From Bacillota bacterium (GTDB taxonomy: Bacteria; Bacillota_I; Bacilli_A; RFN20; CAG-826): 7,220 nucleotides of DNA. The stretch's first letter is position 1. Each line of letters begins with the position of its first letter. Both the position numbers and the translations under genes were made by a program. Shown in pieces: positions 6,248 through 7,220 of the stretch. The notes beneath the pieces are model-generated. The model was not told where the DNA came from. It made no database searches and saw only the letters and a list, made by a program, of their open reading frames with translations. Location: NCBI GenBank assembly GCA_003501485.1, contig DNPJ01000060.1, positions 1 through 7,220 of the forward strand, read 5' to 3'.

Positions 6248-6763
6248 ATGGAAATTTTAGGGAAATTTAAAGATGACCAATATCCTTTTATTGGTGTTAA
6301 AGAAGTTAGAGAAATAGTTAGAGCTATTTTACTTGATGAAAATAATAATATTTGTCTTGAATACATTCTTGATGATGATGCTTTCGGTCCAAGAGATTAT
6401 TATGAAACACCAGGCGGTGGTATCAAAGACAAAGAAAATCATATCGAAGCTTTAAAAAGAGAATTAGCGGAAGAGGTTGGTTTTGAAATCGAAGTTATTG
6501 ATGAAATAGGTGAAATTGATGACTTCTATAATCTTATTAAAAGGAAAAATCACAATTATTATTATTTAGCGAGAATTGTTGGCAAATGTGAATCTCACCT
6601 TGAACCAGATGAAAAAAGAAGAATAAATAAAATTATCTTTGTTAGTATTGACGAGGCTATTTCTCTTTACGAAAATATGCAAAATATTCTTGTTGGTAAG
6701 TTAGTTAAACAAAGAGAGCTTCCTATCTTGAGAAAAGCAAAGATGATGATTGAACAACTCTAG
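6248..6763 (+). CDS. Nudix hydrolase
   Basis: Nudix enzymes split nucleoside diphosphates linked to another group, often to clean up damaged or surplus nucleotides; the substrate cannot be read from this sequence. The Nudix box is complete at residues 57-79 and fits G-x5-E-x7-REUxEExGU: Gly57, Glu63, Arg71-Glu72, Glu75-Glu76, Gly78. It is preceded by the usual ETPGGG turn. The protein has 171 residues, a normal size, and no signal or membrane segment, so it is cytoplasmic. Its ATG lies five bases after the TAA of the ABC transporter gene. The nearest ribosome-site-like AGGAG (6228-6232) is inside that gene and 15 bases from the ATG, farther than usual, so translation is probably coupled to the upstream gene. 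A functional link to the transporter is not obvious. No convincing terminator follows before tRNA-His. Confidence 0.92.
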   Translation: MEILGKFKDDQYPFIGVKEVREIVRAILLDENNNICLEYILDDDAFGPRDYYETPGGGIKDKENHIEALKRELAEEVGFEIEVIDEIGEIDDFYNLIKRKNHNYYYLARIVGKCESHLEPDEKRRINKIIFVSIDEAISLYENMQNILVGKLVKQRELPILRKAKMMIEQL

Positions 6764-6773
6764 AATTTTCTAC

Positions 6774-6802
6774 TTTACAAAAATCATAATAATAGGTATT
6801 AT
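6774..6802 (+). promoter_or_regulatory. Promoter of tRNA-His
   Basis: The -35 TTTACA (6774-6779) and the -10 TATTAT (6797-6802) each match five of six consensus bases and are 17 bases apart. Transcription would start near 6809, just before the tRNA. The -10 overlaps a small perfect inverted repeat, GTATTA-TT-TAATAC (6796-6809). Confidence 0.7.
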
Positions 6803-6814
6803 TTAATACGCATC

Positions 6815-6892
6815 GGCGATTATGGTGAAGAGGCCAAACACAACCGGCTGTGAACCGGTCATTCACGAGTTCGAATCTCGTTAATCGCCCCA
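6815..6892 (+). tRNA. tRNA-His (anticodon GUG)
   Basis: G-1 is encoded at 6815 and pairs with C73 at 6889, the identity pair of histidine tRNAs. The acceptor stem GCGATTA (6816-6822) pairs with TAATCGC (6882-6888), and CCA is encoded at 6890-6892. The anticodon stem ACCGG/CCGGT (6843-6847 with 6855-6859) closes a seven-base loop with GTG at 6850-6852. The T arm ACGAG/CTCGT encloses TTCGAAT (6870-6876). Confidence 0.97.
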
Positions 6893-6905
6893 ATAAGAAT
6901 GCATT

Positions 6906-6938
6906 AGTTTGATACAGTAAAATGTATTGAACTTTTTT
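6906..6938 (+). terminator. Terminator after tRNA-His
   Basis: AGTTTGATACA (6906-6916) pairs with TGTATTGAACT (6923-6933), eleven pairs with two G-T, around a six-base loop, followed by five more T (6934-6938). It would end both the tRNA transcript and read-through from the Nudix gene. Confidence 0.75.
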
Positions 6939-6940
6939 AT

Positions 6941-6991
6941 TGTTATGGCAGTTTGATTCTTGTCGTTGGTTCTAACTTTCAAACTTTAACA
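6941..6991 (+). repeat. Imperfect inverted repeat, possible hairpin
   Basis: TGTTA (6941-6945) and AGTTTGA (6950-6956) match TCAAACT (6979-6985) and TAACA (6987-6991) in inverted order, giving twelve pairs interrupted by a 4-by-1 internal loop, around a 22-base loop. No T run follows, so it does not look like a terminator. Its role is unknown. Confidence 0.35.
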
Positions 6992-7046
6992 CATATAATT
7001 TTCATTTTAAATTGTGATTTTTGAAATTCTATATACGCTTACTATT

Positions 7047-7116
7047 GAACGATTATCTTAGCAAAAGAACGATTATAGGAACTATTTAACATTTACTCCA
7101 ACAATTAAACGATATA
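7047..7116. repeat. Direct repeats phased at 20 bp (GAACGATTAT)
   Basis: GAACGATTAT occurs exactly at 7047-7056 and again at 7067-7076, start to start 20 bp. Weaker matches fall in the same 20-bp register: TAACATTTAC at 7087 and AAACGATATA at 7107, six of ten bases each. Sites on one DNA face two turns apart are typical of paired regulator binding, for example by LytTR-type response regulators. The protein that would bind here is not in the window. Confidence 0.5.
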
Positions 7117-7183
7117 AATAGAAAATTCTTTTATTTGAGAATGATAAGTAAAAAATATGTAATTTTGCAGTTTTATCATTTAT

Positions 7184-7220
7184 TTATTACCAATTTTTGA
7201 TATAATAAACTTGGTAATAA
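7184..7220. repeat. 10-bp perfect inverted repeat at the right edge, candidate operator
   Basis: TTATTACCAA (7184-7193) is matched exactly by TTGGTAATAA (7211-7220), with a 17-base spacer centred on the -10 TATAAT at 7201-7206. The right arm reaches the last base of the window, so the repeat may be longer. Confidence 0.6.
7201..7206 (+). promoter_or_regulatory. Consensus -10 of a gene to the right
   Basis: TATAAT is perfect, but the -35 position 17 bases upstream reads ATTTAT, which is poor. A weak -35 together with an operator-like repeat around the -10 would fit a regulated promoter. The gene it serves is outside the window. Confidence 0.5.

Larger units (their letters stand above)
6939..7220. 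other. Gene-free AT-rich region with repeats, likely control region of a gene to the right
   Basis: No reading frame here has both a start codon and a ribosome site. The longest plausible frame, a TTG at 7021, runs only about 22 codons. The region holds a long-range imperfect hairpin (6941-6991), phased direct repeats (7047-7116), an inverted repeat AATGATAA/TTATCATT (7140-7147 with 7173-7180), and a perfect inverted repeat around a TATAAT at the right edge. This density of symmetric and phased elements suggests regulation of a gene that starts beyond the window. Confidence 0.55.

Noticed and set aside
6788..6803. AATAAT/ATTATT hairpin as a terminator of the Nudix gene
   Set aside because: It has six A-T pairs only and no T run, and it coincides with the -10 of the tRNA-His promoter.
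6994..6999. TATAAT as a promoter
   Set aside because: No acceptable -35 lies at 16-18 bases upstream and no gene follows closely; in this AT-rich stretch it may be chance.
1..7220. Mycoplasma-type code (TGA read as Trp)
   Set aside because: Tryptophan is written TGG wherever I checked and the long genes have no in-frame TGA, so the standard code is sufficient. TGA is not seen as the stop of any major gene, so this is not formal proof.

Overview
The window is AT-rich DNA with A/T-heavy codon choice, strong AGGAGG-type ribosome sites, sigma-70-type promoters and CCA-encoding tRNA genes. This suggests a low-GC Gram-positive-type bacterium (Bacillota/Mycoplasmatota, perhaps a gut Bacilli lineage); I cannot place it more exactly. 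Tryptophan is written TGG wherever I checked and the long genes hold no in-frame TGA, so the standard bacterial code fits. Every gene seen is on the + strand.

Layout from the left. (1) The 3' part of an unrecognised, probably surface-exposed protein gene runs in from the left edge and ends at 713. (2) tRNA-Arg(UCG) at 740-816 has its own promoter, whose -35 lies inside the end of that gene, and a clear terminator at 827-856. (3) A Fic-family AMP transferase with an N-terminal helix-turn-helix (1031-1918) is read from a near-consensus promoter. A perfect 11-bp inverted repeat has one arm in the promoter spacer and one arm just upstream of the -35, which looks like an operator. (4) A small Mor-like helix-turn-helix protein (2200-2499) starts inside a 30-codon ORF (2148-2240) that carries the only good ribosome site. 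A strong terminator follows at 2509-2537. (5) A single-gene Cof-type HAD phosphatase (2608-3372) is followed by two hairpins. (6) A two-gene operon encodes a 916-residue ABC ATPase/FtsX-type permease fusion (3492-6242) and, 5 nt later, a Nudix hydrolase (6248-6763). (7) tRNA-His(GUG) at 6815-6892 has its own promoter and terminator. (8) The last 280 bases hold no gene I can support. They carry two exact 10-bp direct repeats 20 bp apart and, at the right edge, a perfect 10-bp inverted repeat around a consensus -10. This looks like the control region of a gene beyond the window.

The HAD, ABC, Nudix and tRNA genes look like housekeeping content. The Fic and Mor-like genes, placed between the terminator of tRNA-Arg and a second strong terminator, are the most accessory-looking part. 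The best leads are the putative self-controlled Fic promoter, the overlapping small ORF before the Mor-like gene, and the phased repeats at the right end. I saw no CRISPR array, insertion sequence or complete mobile element.
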